Translations under genes and position numbers: made by a program
Notes under the pieces: model-generated
The model's input: the letters and a program-made list of their open reading frames with translations, nothing else
Databases searched by the model: none
Told to the model about the DNA's origin: nothing
Part shown: positions 46,164 to 57,436 of the stretch, in pieces
Numbering within the stretch: position 1 is the stretch's first letter
Layout of the letters: each line of letters begins with the position of its first letter
Source of the DNA: Armillaria gallica
Lineage: Eukaryota > Basidiomycota > Agaricomycetes > Agaricales > Physalacriaceae
Assembly (NCBI GenBank): GCA_037576215.1
Contig: JBANDB010000007.1
Location: 5,859,001-5,923,000, forward strand
DNA length: 64,000 nucleotides
Direction: 5' to 3'

Positions 46164-46700
46164 TTAATAGAACTGTGACTATCATCCAGGAAAACGGGTA
46201 CACGGCAAGGGCAGACGAGAGCTCGGATGCAGCAGTGCAGTATGCGTCCAGAGTTGCGAACGCGCCATGAGGGTTACGGGATGCGCATCTTATAGCCTTC
46301 AGCTTCATGTATGCTGCATCTCAAGAGCTCACATCCGAGGTCCGAAAACAGTCGCATATCCTGGATAATATCCATCCCACAGGCACCTCCCTCGACGTGC
46401 ACACACCCTCCTGTCTCTTCCGATCGCCGTTTCCCGTTCCTATGCTTGTCTGTGCTATACAAGCCCGAGTCAGTGACGAAAATGCTGCAGGAAGCAAGCC
46501 TACGTACCCTTGGTCCAAGCAAGGCGCGTTGCTGCTGCCTATCGACTCTGCATGCACAGGAAAGTCAATGAATACGAAGAAGAATATACATATTGAACGC
46601 ACATTGACTACCAGCCGCATATCTCCCAGATCACAGAAGCCGTCGCTCGAGCGAATCCTCGCGCTGTTATGCAGAGAAGTGGCATGCAGATTTTTGATTT
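46164..46700 (-). pseudogene. U-family relic, copy U3 (fragment)
   Basis: The plus strand from 46165 matches 11800-12090 and 26110-26440. On the minus strand it reads GYVGLLPAAFSSLTRACIAQ and TSIGTGNGDRKRQEGVC, shared with U1 and U2. Only the 3' part of the gene is present, followed by the K4 upstream flank at about 46697. Confidence 0.5.
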
Positions 46701-47008
46701 GAACCCTCGTTGGACCCCAAAAAGGTATGAATCCGCTCGTCAAACTTGTCGAAACCGTGGCACTGAGACGGAATGGCAGAGACAAACATTGTCGAAGGGT
46801 AGCAGAGCAAGGAATGAATCGAGTAGGTCCTGGTCATGGTCGATCCCGAACATGTGCTGCTCTTGCACTACGGCGGCGACCATCAAGCAGTGTCGATAAC
46901 ACTAGCATGGCGCAACCAGTCCACACTGACGCCGCCATTGACGCGCACTGCTTAAATCCATACTCCGCTGTCTGACGCGACATGCAAGAAATTTTACTAC
47001 GGTAAACT

Positions 47009-48559
47009 ACGGGCAACGCCAGATTTCTGTTCAGAGGTACGGAGCTGATTTTCTTTAAATACGTGTGTTAATTGCGTTGTGCAGCGACGATGAACTTTAT
47101 CTACCCGGAACGACTGTCGACCTTGATTTCCAAGCAGAAGGCTCGAATACTTTTGAACTTCTAACCGTCACGGTACTCAAACGCTTCGAACTATTCACAT
47201 CTACCGCCGTTCTACTAGTTCAACGACTCTCTGATAACGAGAAGGCTCTAAAGCTCGCAGATCGTAGACTGGGATATTGTGGTGGTAAGGGTGGACAAGT
47301 GCCGTACAGTACAAGATGTGATAATGCATACGGTCGGGAGCCATCCCAGCTTATGCATTATCACATCGTATGCACGAACACGTTGTCACATGGCATGACA
47401 ATCTAGTGACAAGGTGATGTGCCGCACCTTGCCGCACTCAATTCGGGTATTTTCTTGCCTCTTTCTGCCCTATCTCCTGCGTATTTGCATTTTGGTCCCA
47501 ACAGACTCACTTTTAGTGGGGTTTGTACCGATGCATACGGTATATTTGCATCCAAATCCGGTAACCATTCTGATGTGATAATGCATATCTCTGCCAAAAT
47601 TTTTCGGCAACGGTATGCATTATGAAATATCACATCTTGCGCATAAATCCCTGCGAACGAGGTCGGGAGTCACCCCATCGTATGCATTATCACATCTTAT
47701 GCATTATCACCTCTTGCATTATCACATCTTGTACTGTAGTCACCTTCTCTCGAAGTTCATCTGCAACACGCCGTACATGAAATCCAGGAAGGCGTGGTGT
47801 CTAACTGGTTCGAGCTTGTACACGATGACGGGAGCTGACCTGGAACCAAGATTTGGGAGGATTGAACGTGGGAGGTCTCCACTTGGCATTACAAGGTGTC
47901 GAACCACCGAACTTGCTGCATATCGACTTTTGAACCGACTGCAAGGCCGGTATATACCCGGTCTTTTCGATATCATTCGTCTTCGTATCACCCCCGAGTC
48001 TACTACCCTTCATTCCACCACCAATGCCGTTCAAGGACTCGTTCTCGACTATATCCCCGATGTTAGCATGGCGAAGCTCAAGCCTGGTGTTGATGTCTCG
48101 GAGCAAGAAGCAGAGAGCATCTCCAGCCAAGTCATGGAGGCGCTCTGTGCTATCGAGGCCGAGAACTGCGTCTTGCACAATGACATTCACATCGGGAATG
48201 TCGTTCTGCGGGACAGGAGCCGTTCTCCAGTCACCATCGATTTTGGCCAGGCCAACATCAGAGAGCCTGATGAAGAGTTGTCGAGTGTCGTCTGGGAGTC
48301 TCCTGACACATGTCGCATGAGAAACCCTCTGGTGAATCCTGAGGATGGGCCTTGGAAGCGGACTGTGATGCCGTATGAGATGTCGGACCCGCACCATAAG
48401 GATCCTCTGGTATTCAAAGAATATGTCGCAGGTATGCCAGAGGACTTCCGCAGGGTGACATTTGAGAGAGTTTTGGATACGGACCGGGACGGAGCGAGAG
48501 AGAAGGTGTATCAGTGGAGGATACGACCGGGAGCCCCTTGCAGGTCTATCTACGACTAG
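47009..48559 (+). pseudogene. Kinase-like gene, copy K4 (best C-lobe; split by a MITE)
   Basis: The initiator position corresponding to the K2 ATG reads ACG (47009). After the first intron the N-lobe exon reads DELYLPGTTVDLDFQAEGSN, TSTAVLLVQRLSDNEKALKL and ADRRLGY, then is interrupted by the element at 47307-47736. Beyond it SNWFELVHDDGS ends in a stop, and the C-lobe follows in another frame without further breaks: ELAAYRLLNRLQGRYIPGLF, LVLDYIPDVSMAKLKPGVDV, ENCVLHNDIHIGNVVL, SPVTIDFGQANIREPDE, CRMRNPLVNPEDGPWKR, EDFRRVTFERVLDTDRDGAR and VYQWRIRPG. HND (catalytic Asp and Asn context) and DFG are intact, making this the reference for the family. The fold resembles fungal protein kinase / APH-like proteins; the substrate is unknown. 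As it stands the gene cannot make a whole protein. Confidence 0.75.
47307..47736. mobile_element. Tc1/mariner-type MITE, 430 bp, TA target-site duplication
   Basis: The left end CAGTACAAGATGTGATAATG and the right end are perfect inverted copies over about 22 bp. Both are flanked by TA (47305-47306 and 47737-47738), the target-site duplication of Tc1/mariner elements, and the terminal CAGT is also typical. No transposase is encoded. Subterminal copies of gcattatcaca recur (47350-47370 and 47575-47735), three of them in tandem at the right end. The element is absent from the equivalent place in K2, which shows it inserted after the block duplication. Confidence 0.8.
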
Positions 48560-48879
48560 GACATGACTGTCCCATGATCCATCCCGAAACGACGCGACCA
48601 CCTTCGGGGTCTTTCTGCATATCAATGGTCGACGTCGCTTGCAGCACATCTGATGTGCCGGCTATCTTGCATACCGTCCGGCTTCTTGTAGCGAGGCTCG
48701 AGTCTAAAAACGAAGACGCGAAGCACCACCGCGGTATCCATCACTGTCGTAACATCCTTTTCTATCCCTCTCCTCCCCGTTTTTGGCCCACACGAAGCTC
48801 GTTTCAATCCATTACGAATACCAGCATCTCAAAAACGTCACCGCAGTCGAAGAGACTACTTTCTGAGACGCTGCCATCC

Positions 48880-49220
48880 AGACTGGTCTGAAATCAAACC
48901 ATTACCGTCCTACTAGTTCAGAGGCACTCGGGCGACGAGAAAACTGTCCTCAAGCTTGCAGAGAGGAGGTATTGCGGCAGCAACAAAGGTGTGGATATGT
49001 TGCGATGGGCGTCTTCTATCGGCATGAAGAGATCACGAACTATCAAGACACGGGGTCATTCCTAGCTAGTTCAAGCTGATTGACGATTCCGACAACGGAC
49101 CCGTTGGGAGTGGACATGTCGTACTCTTTTATCGCTTACAGAGGAGCCGGTTCGGGCTCGGTTGCAGATTTTACAGAATGATATCACTGATCCAGTTGCA
49201 ATACACGTACAAAGTATCTC
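48880..49220 (+). pseudogene. Kinase-like N-lobe fragment behind K4
   Basis: The text around 48905-48965 reads VLLVQRHSGDEKTVLKLAER, as in the fragment at 28740-29080, and the following 200 bp also match. No C-lobe follows. Confidence 0.55.
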
Positions 49221-49374
49221 CAACCTATGTTATGAAATATCTTATATCGCATACGTTATCTGTCTCGAAAATGACATTGCCTGTTCTTCTCAATCGTCAC
49301 CAATTACGTGTCGGTTAGCGATGGTCCTAATTCAGTGACAGGTACAGCTGCAGAACGATTCAGCATTAGAGAAG

Positions 49375-50900
49375 AAAACGAAGCTTCAGTGCCAAAGTCA
49401 CGTCAAATCTGACATTTCGAATACTTTACCTACCGCGACATCCGAGGAATGTTCCCTTGGTTTGAATGACAGGTGGAGCATTTTTGGCTGTGTAACCTAG
49501 CGAAGCACGGTTAGTCCTGAATATAGGATGCTGAGGGGGTATAGAGAGGAGTGTTGTGTCACGGCTGATCTCTCTTACTATCGCCACCTTTTGTTACCAC
49601 TCCGATTTATCCAGAGAGCGTGCTTGTACATGTGGAATATGCGTCACACCGCACAGTGCTGACTTGTTGTAAGATGGGCGTTGATGCCCAAAATAAGAGC
49701 AAGGCGCGGATACAGCCGAGTCGTCCCTTTTCTCTCACCATCACTAGCTCTTTCCATCGCTCCTTTTTTCCTGTCCATCAAGACTTTCAAGATGATTCTG
49801 GTCTCCTTGAGCCCTGTAAGTGCTTTTGGTACCTACTTGAGGTGGTACATTTACCATTCATTCTAGCCGCCATTCTACCGCCCGAAACCTCAAGATCAAG
49901 ACCACGCTGACCAGGAGGACTACAACGTGATATTGATGTCGCTTGGTATGGGACATGAGTTCAAAGGTCTGCTTACTTTCTGAGTGCTACATTTGTTCTA
50001 ATCTTCCTTCCCCAGTATAGTACTCTTCTTTACCGAGTCTCATCAGTGTCAACCTGAATCGACAACGTTGTAACTGACCTGCACCCTTGCCAGTGGTGAC
50101 ATGATTTACGTCGAACGGAAGGTCCGATTTTTGCCCCGAGACGATGAGCGCGCGCATTCGTTGTGGAGAGCGGGACGTCTTCGTTGTTCTCGACAGCGAC
50201 AAGATACGGATTGTATGGGAACGAAGAGGAAACACACGAGAGGGTAAGTCCACTCGCTCCTTGCTGATGTTCAGGGGTGCTCACTGTTCCCAGAGATATC
50301 GATTTTTCTGATCAGCGAGTAATATTTGGGAGCACTTTACGGTGCTGCCGAATTCCTCCGACATCGACGTCTCAGGACCCACATTTTGTGCTGAGACGAG
50401 CATTGTCAAGATGTGACAGCCGAAAGAAAGGAACGCAGGGACGCAGGAAGGAGGATGGCCATGGATGGTAAGTTCTTTGCTGCCCGACATTCCTAGGTAT
50501 GCACTCATTCTTACTATTAGCTCAATATCCTCCTGTTCTGCGCGCGCGCGTCTAACCCTCCAGTCGCGCCGACGTCCGTGTGCCGAAACCTGTTATTGCT
50601 TCAGGACAATGAATCGTCGTACTGCGAGCCAGGTTAGCCGGGTGCAGGCCGGAGGAGGGATTGAAGGAGATGGCGATGATAAAGAGGGTGGTAAGTCCCG
50701 CCAGTTTCTCAAACAACGCCAAACCCTGAAGCCCTCCTCAGCCCCCTACTCTCTTTCATTGGACAACTCCCCAAGCACAAGATCTCGCGCTCCGACGATG
50801 TTATTCAAACAAGAGAAGGCTGCGCCGGAGGTGCGTTGTACAATATAATTGTCTAATAATGCAAACTTATTTCCTTTACTCCAGAAAAACAATGATCTAC
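49375..50900 (+). pseudogene. R-family multi-exon gene, copy R4
   Basis: The upstream 49375-49570 matches that of R2. An ATG at 49792 opens MILVSLSP, followed by an intron (GTAAGT...TTCTAG) and PPFYRPKPQDQDHADQEDYN and VILMSLGMGHEFK. The next exon lacks an open frame at its start (a stop lies where R2 is open) but later keeps RAFVVESGTSSLFSTATRYG up to ETHER. After a further intron comes a DIDFSDQR exon, whose other frame ends EHFTVLPNSSDIDVSGPTFC and AETSIVKM. Frame shifts relative to R2 make it a pseudogene. It is the only R copy with an apparent initiator ATG. It sits between K4 and the MLKL-like gene, where block 2 has no R copy, so it was inserted or lost independently. Confidence 0.5.
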
Positions 50901-52660
50901 CTGGTTCCCAACGTCAGCTCCAATGTTAAACGTTAAGCTTTCGAATCGAGTCTTCGTTGCTAAAGGCATCGAGTCTTCCACAATGACTGCTCGTCGTCCA
51001 TTATTAAACTGTCCAACCACATCGCCTTGGCATGGGTTCGGGTGTCCTCGTACATGATCGTGATATGGGCGGATTCGTCTCTGCCTTCAGTCAGAAAATG
51101 ATAAAGACAACGCAAGAGGCTGCAGCGCCGGCTTTCTATCTTTCCAATGTATGCGCGCCTGCCTTGTCCCACCGTGCTCTCCCTGGAGGCTGGAGGAACT
51201 CAACTCCGCTGCCACTTTTTCCGGCGGAGGTCATTCCCAGTCGAAGTGGCGTGTCATGAATGAACGCCGTTCTCACCTACTATCCCTCAGCCTCTTACAC
51301 ATCGTGCATCGTAAGTTCAACGTTCAACGTACCTTCTACTCTCTCCCCCATCACGTCAAATCCGTCCGAGGAAAAGGAATAACGTGTTGCACTATTTTTT
51401 CCGTAGCCGCTCTGTTGATAGTCCTCACCCTGAGCCCCCTGACAAGGCAACACTTGAAGTGTGTCCAGGATCGGGCGCGAATGGAAGGGTAAAGTCTAGG
51501 GCAAAGAAGTTGTTACCCTTCGACAGTTCGACTCACAAGGCCCGAATTTGGCAATCGGTCTGGACGGCGCTACTGTTTGACTACCACCATCACTTGCCCC
51601 CATTTACGAAGGAGGTGTAACGACGACCCTCAGCATGCACAAGAAACACCTTTCTCTACCCTCCAACCTTCCCTTCACATTTCCAGTACCACGAGAAACC
51701 TAAAGCTTCAACATCGATACCCAGACGCGCTACACTACCGTTTTCCTCGCCTACGTAAACGACGTTCCCGGGGATCTGTTGCTGATGGGGCAAATTTCTC
51801 TGATGCCTTGAAGACGGCATACTCCACGATAGTGGATCCATTTTTTGAGCATTCAGCCTCTACAGCATATTTCTGTCAGGGTTCGTGCTCCAATTCTGTC
51901 ATGATACAATCTGCTTACAGCTCTGACAGGCGTCTATTTTGACGCTTTGATGTTCTAAACCGGGTAGTTTTGGACCAGGTCTTACATCAGTATCGCATAG
52001 CTTACACTTGTACGTGTTGAGCGAGGTGATGCCTGGCGAGACGAGTGTCGGTCGTTCTCAAGTCATTTGTGAAGCATTACGATTCACACGTGAGTTAACA
52101 CTGCTCGAGACGTATCCTTCGTTGATGCCAACCACGTCTAGACATATGTACACGCGGGGCTGATAGTTATTTGTACTGCCTTCAATATACCAGCTGTATA
52201 TCTTTCGATTACCGTCTCAAAGCCAGAACAGAGAATGAACATACAAGGCTGAATGATATTAGGAGATCACGGTGTCAGATTCGGAAGCACAGCGATTAAT
52301 AGGCGAGTCGAGCCATACAGTATGACTAGGACGATCAAAAGGAGATTGCCTATGTATGAAACTGAAATAGACTAGGTCCGAGGATGATGAGGCGCCGTCA
52401 AGGATTTCCATGGACGGTGTGGAGGGCTAGCAATTCTGGTAGGCATAGACTGGAGTCACACGAGACCAGGTGCTTATTTTTCTCCCACAGGTTCCCCCCC
52501 CAGAAAGCGGTCAACGACATTGCGTTGCTTAGCAGCGGCATTCGAATGATGGCTGCATACACATCATTACCAACATGTTCCTGTGCAACGATGGGATTCG
52601 TACCGTTCTTACAAATTCTTACAACAGCTTCAATCATGTGGCGTGTATTAGTGCCACGAC
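50900..52660 (+). repeat. Upstream region of MLKL-like gene 2
   Basis: The part from about 51540 shares ordered patches with 29230-30380 upstream of the first copy. The part 50900-51540 has no counterpart there and no supported gene. Confidence 0.4.
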
Positions 52661-52662
52661 GG

Positions 52663-52670
52663 TATATAAA
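52663..52670 (+). promoter_or_regulatory. TATA box of MLKL-like gene 2
   Basis: TATATAAA begins 60 bp before the ATG at 52723, the same sequence and spacing as in the first copy. Confidence 0.6.
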
Positions 52671-52722
52671 GTTGTGCATATGCGGTGCAGCGCTTGTCTG
52701 TACATTCTCTCGTTTCACCGCC

Positions 52723-55700
52723 ATGTCTGGCATCGACTCTTGTCTCAAGATCGCACAGTTGACTGCTGCAGCAGGCGAGATGGCTCCGTTTCCATTTATC
52801 AAGGGTGTTGCCCTGTGTGTGGTAATCGTTCTCGAAGCTATCGAGGTATGTCTTTATTTTTTTCTCTTGTCTCCACACTAATGAGAGCTGCAGAGCGCCA
52901 CAAAGAATAGACAAGATCTGCAAGAATTGGCCGAGAGTATCGTCACTACGTTGGTTGTAGTAAGGGACACTGTCATCGAACATGGTCCAACTAGTGCTTC
53001 GTATTTTAAAGATATCTGTCTCGATTTTCAGACGTGAGCTGACCCGCATCAGATATATGTGCCTCCCCCAAGTCTTCCATTCTCAGATACCTGAACGATT
53101 TACTGTCAAAGTTGAACAAGGAAGGCAAAGTGCGTGGGATCCGGCGTCTTTTGAAGGCCAAGAAGATCTCGGAGGACATCAGTGCTTACAAACAGCAAGT
53201 GCAGACGGCTAAGGAAGACTTCCTAGTAGGTGGCTTCCTATCATCATCATCGTTCACTCTTGAATGGGCTGCAGATCCGTACGGCGACCATGACACATCT
53301 AACTCTCTCCAATGTCCGTGGCAATGTTACCGCGGGATTCAGTACTCTAACAGGTTCCATGGTGGCATCGGAGAGGAATATCACAGCCATCAAGGACAAT
53401 ATTGAAGAAATACGCACCTTGGGTGTTCGGCAGAGCGAGGACATGCAAAATCTTTCGGCAAGTTTACGACAATGGGGTCTTTATAAGGGATCCGTATGTG
53501 ATTTTCAATCACTCCACTCCTGTCATTCAACATTCACAGGTATGGGATATCGTTCCAGGTGACATCCACATAATCGCACCAGTGACTCGTTCATCGAGGA
53601 AGTACCGTACCGTTAGATACCAAGATAGTTATTGCACCATCGAGAACAGTGATACACGAAAAGTCATTCGCAAATATCAAACTTCTGGTGAAAACAGAGA
53701 GGATGCGATGAAGGTGAGTGTATCCTATCCTGTGTCATCAGCAAGGTCCACATGCTCTGTATTCTAGCAACTTGATCAGGACCTCGATTTTTTGATGAAA
53801 CAAAGGTTCAGCTTTCTGTCTCTGTGTAGCTGACTGAATCACACCCTTCTTGACAACAGGCACCCAAACCTTCCCCAAATCTTTGGTGTATGCAGATCAC
53901 CTGATCTTCCTGCAATCATATTTCTTCTTCATGGTAAAGTATTGCTCCTTCCATCTGTCCTCTGGCACTAATTCCTGTGGACAGGCACAAATCAAATCCC
54001 TTTAACCCATTATCTCCGTGGCTTGTCTGCGACACAGTTCACACAATTCTTTTCTGAAATGGTAAAGACTATTCTTTTGTGTTTTTGAGTAAAGCAGCTG
54101 ATCTCCTGGTGTATCATCATTCAGTTTCAAGATCTACAGGTACATCCCCTAAGAGTTACCCTTGGCTAAAGGTTAATACTCATTCCTACAGTCAGTCTTG
54201 GAGGTTTTGCCAATGCCAGAAAGCTATAGATATTCAGGTGATAGATTTTATGAAGTATTTGCCCTGGTCAGTGAAATTGTGAATGATTCTCTTTGCATAA
54301 TAATTGTTTTGAAGGATGATGAAGGAGAACAAGTCTATGTCAATAAGTATGGGAAACTCATGTTTGGAGATCTACTATGCTATACTTATTACAACCTGGG
54401 CCCATTCAACTTGTCCTATACACAGGAAGATGGTAAATATAGCCTCCATCATGGTATTTCCAGGTCATGCACATCGGGCAATCCACTTCACAGTCAAGTC
54501 AGCAGATGGAAGTCAGCTTCAAGTTCATGGAAGCAGGATTTACAACATCGTTATGAAGCTATGACCTCTTGTCATATACCATATAGTCCTGATAGGATAA
54601 AGTTGTGGACTGAAACCTTCAACCGGCACCGACTTGAACCCCCATCATGCCAGCCAGAGTATCATCACACCTTATACATGCCAGGCAGTATATTATGTCC
54701 ACAGCTTCTTTGCTCACCAGAGTCACCATACCGAGTTTTGGTTGGTAGAGCCTGGTCTTGGCCATACAAGTGGAAGTGGGACATTTCCTTGCACAAAGGG
54801 TCATCATGGGAGGAAGTTGTTAATTTTCCATCTGACAAGTTTGTCATTCAGTCAACCAACTTTTGATGCTGCTAATTGTTGTTTGTCAGTGACTTGGTGT
54901 CTATCAAGCTTTCATGGCATGAAGTGATCAGACACCCATTCATCATCATCCATACACCTTCAGAAGATTCTGATGAGATTGTGAAATCATGGATTGCACA
55001 GACTTCCAAGCTAGACTCATGTCTTTGCTCCAGGGGCTATGGTGATGATCTCAAAGCACATATCATTGCAGGTGAGCAGCTGGTTCAGTTTGAAACAACT
55101 GCTAACTGCCTTATTCACACTTAGATATGGTCTTTAATATTCAGATCTTCCCAAGGGACAACAACAATGACATCTTCTGTCATATCTGCAATGCAAAAGA
55201 CCAGTACCATCATGCAGTCTCATTGTCAATAACTGCCCCTGTCATTGACTATGAAACCAATACAATTAAATCCTGGCCCATTGTATCTTGTTCCCGAGCT
55301 TGCGGCATGGATTCATTGAAGGAGGAAGATATTTTTACTGTCAAATTCATCAGTTATGAGGTGCAGACACAATGGGGGTGGCTCCGGGAGAGTACGGTAT
55401 GTTCAACCATACCTGAGTTAAATGCTGAGCATGGATTTGATCCCGCACGCAATGGTGTTGATGTATGCGAGTATTTTGGGTGGCCACTCCTTGAGATCCT
55501 TGACCCTTCCACAGGAGGTGAGTAAATCTTTGTATGCAGCAGGTGTTTTTCTGAGGAACATGCAACAGAATGGGTGTTAAATGGTACAACATCCCAGTTT
55601 TCAGGGCCCGTGCCAGTCATATCGGACAATATGCCGGGTCAGATATTGAGTCAAGAGCACGACTCTGCACCATGCGATACGGACGTGGCCACGGGAAGCA

Positions 55701-55849
55701 TCAAGGAAGTACAGGCTGGCGAGGCCCCAACAAAGACGGAGAGTGTTTCCGTTGTGCAGCATGATATCAGTACACAAGCTCTCATTATTATATTCATTAC
55801 TATCAGTGTTCAGATTATTCTTCTGTCATCCTTTAAGAACTACTTGTAA
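52723..55849 (+). CDS. MLKL_NTD-like (HeLo-type) protein with kinase N-lobe-like segment and tail anchor, copy 2 (831 aa model)
   Basis: Thirteen exons parallel copy 1: 52723-52845, 52894-53033, 53087-53225, 53275-53493, 53540-53713, 53768-53805, 53860-53933, 53985-54061, 54095-54139, 54192-54838, 54890-55071, 55125-55517, 55605-55849. All introns are GT-AG and the phases match copy 1. The N-terminal domain (GEMAPFPFIKGVALCVVIVL, KNRQDLQELAESIVTTLVVV) is very close to copy 1. The kinase N-lobe-like segment (VWDIVPGDIH, RHPNLPQIFGVCRSPDLPAI), the unassigned middle part (VYVNKYGKLMFGDLLCY, IVKSWIAQTSKLDSC, CHICNAKDQYHHAVSLSITA) and the tail anchor (ALIIIFITISVQIILLSSFK) are all present. Several in-frame length differences exist, none disruptive. 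Exons 7-12 are strikingly poor in CpG relative to copy 1, although the frame is kept. The intactness of both copies beside decayed neighbours suggests selection on function. Confidence 0.8.
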
Positions 55850-57430
55850 ATATAGATATTGACAACAAGTTATCCAATACGTCTCTTCCATCATGATAAT
55901 TCGCGGAACTAGGATCAATGACACCAATTAACAATGAAAATCAGTCTGCACCTCTCTCGCTAAAATAAAAATTAGCCGTCTTCCATCCGTTCGTCCAAGC
56001 CCTCCCAGTCTCCGTGCTACTCATTATAACACGACGACCCTCCCGATCCCCGCCTCCACTTTCCACTTATTGAATAGGGTGTCTCTGTCATACCTTTCCT
56101 TCCTCCTCCGAGTTCCTACACCGTCGGACGACATCCCCAGTCTCCAACAGCGCCGACTCGAGCACGACTTCCCTCATCGGACCGCCACGTAAGGAGGATG
56201 CCCGGAACGGCGACATGAAGGACGGAACGGTCAGTGGGGATCATGGGCAATGGACGTAGAAGCTTTCGCTCGCTCCGTGGATGTGGATTTGGGTGGAGTG
56301 GAGTTGTGGGAGTCTTTTCCGGACTCGGATTGTCAAACTCGTTGTGGGTGTACACCGTGAACCTATTTTACTCTTTGTTCAAGCCCTGCCAGAAAAGGAT
56401 ACGTCCAACTTAACTTCAATTCGTCTCAGGCGAACACAAAAAAGGGGGAAAAGCTCACCGTCGTCGTGAAAAATTTGATTCATGTGCGTATGTTTTTCCG
56501 TGCCCAAATAGCCGGTGCCGGTCCTAGGCGGTCGCGTCAAGCAAAGACATGTATTCTGCAGCCGACACTTAGCTTGTAAGAAAATTATGGTTACCGCCAT
56601 TCATTCCAGCAAAGCTTGGTCACCACATCTTGCCATCTTTAAAACCAAACTAAGCACCCAAAACCAACAAGAGACGACAATTCCTTCAAATACCGAGCTG
56701 CTATCCACCGATTGATTGTCCCTGCGTCGTCGAGCGTCGACTCTAAGGATCATGTCGTCGTGCCTGTGAGCAAGCTATGCAATTCCAAAATCGTGATTAT
56801 GTACCTTTGATAGCGAAAAGGACTCAAGTTGTCGAGGTAGACTTGCACGCAGCGAGTTAAAACACAAGGTAAGCAGATAGAAAGAAGGCACAAGGATCAG
56901 AAGACTTTGATGGTGGCGCTTCGAATTCACGCTGTGGGTGTGACGAGAACCAACGAGCACCACGGCCCGCTCATTCTGGCAATTAAAGGTCTGGCAACGT
57001 CGAGAGTAAGAATAAGAGAAGGAATGAGGGAAGGAAACAAGGGAAGTGCTATTGGGGGCCGGAGTTCAACCAGAAATCGACCCGGCTGTTATAGCCAAAT
57101 CCCTGCCCCGAAATGCCACTGGGTACAGAGAAAATTCGAGGCTAGGATTGAATCGAAAAGTCTATTGCGCCACATCAACTTCAGCAATCTGCTCCCATTT
57201 TCGAGGGAGGCGTTACAACCGGGATCAATATTCAATCTTGGTTTGCGTCCAAATGCAGAGGGAAGGGGAAGTAATGGAAGGAGAACCGGCAGCCCTTGAA
57301 CACACGACGAATACAGGAGATCCAAGATCGGACGCGCTGTTGTTGACCAGGAAGACGGTAGCAGCTTCGGAATCATTGCAGACACCAACTCTGTTTTAGT
57401 GGTGCATATCGATACACAGAGCACAATATC
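55850..57430. repeat. Downstream flank of MLKL-like gene 2, shared with 33.59-35.30 kb
   Basis: Matches the downstream flank of the first copy with indels, in the same order. Apart from the small minus-strand frame at 56116-56355, no coding region is supported. Confidence 0.4.
56116..56355 (-). other. Possible small protein frame, 79 aa
   Basis: A minus-strand frame starts at ATG 56355 (MYTHNEFDNPSPEKTP) and carries LHPNPHPRSERKLLRPLPMI before ending at 56116. The proline-rich first half is conserved in the first block; the second half differs and the stop position is not shared. There is no known domain. It may be an exon of a longer minus-strand gene or not coding at all. Confidence 0.25.
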
Positions 57431-57436
57431 ATACGT

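Noticed and set aside
47560..47830. Possible CRISPR-like or regulatory repeat cluster (gcattatcac repeated)
   Set aside because: The repeats are subterminal copies inside a TA-flanked inverted-repeat element, which explains them fully.
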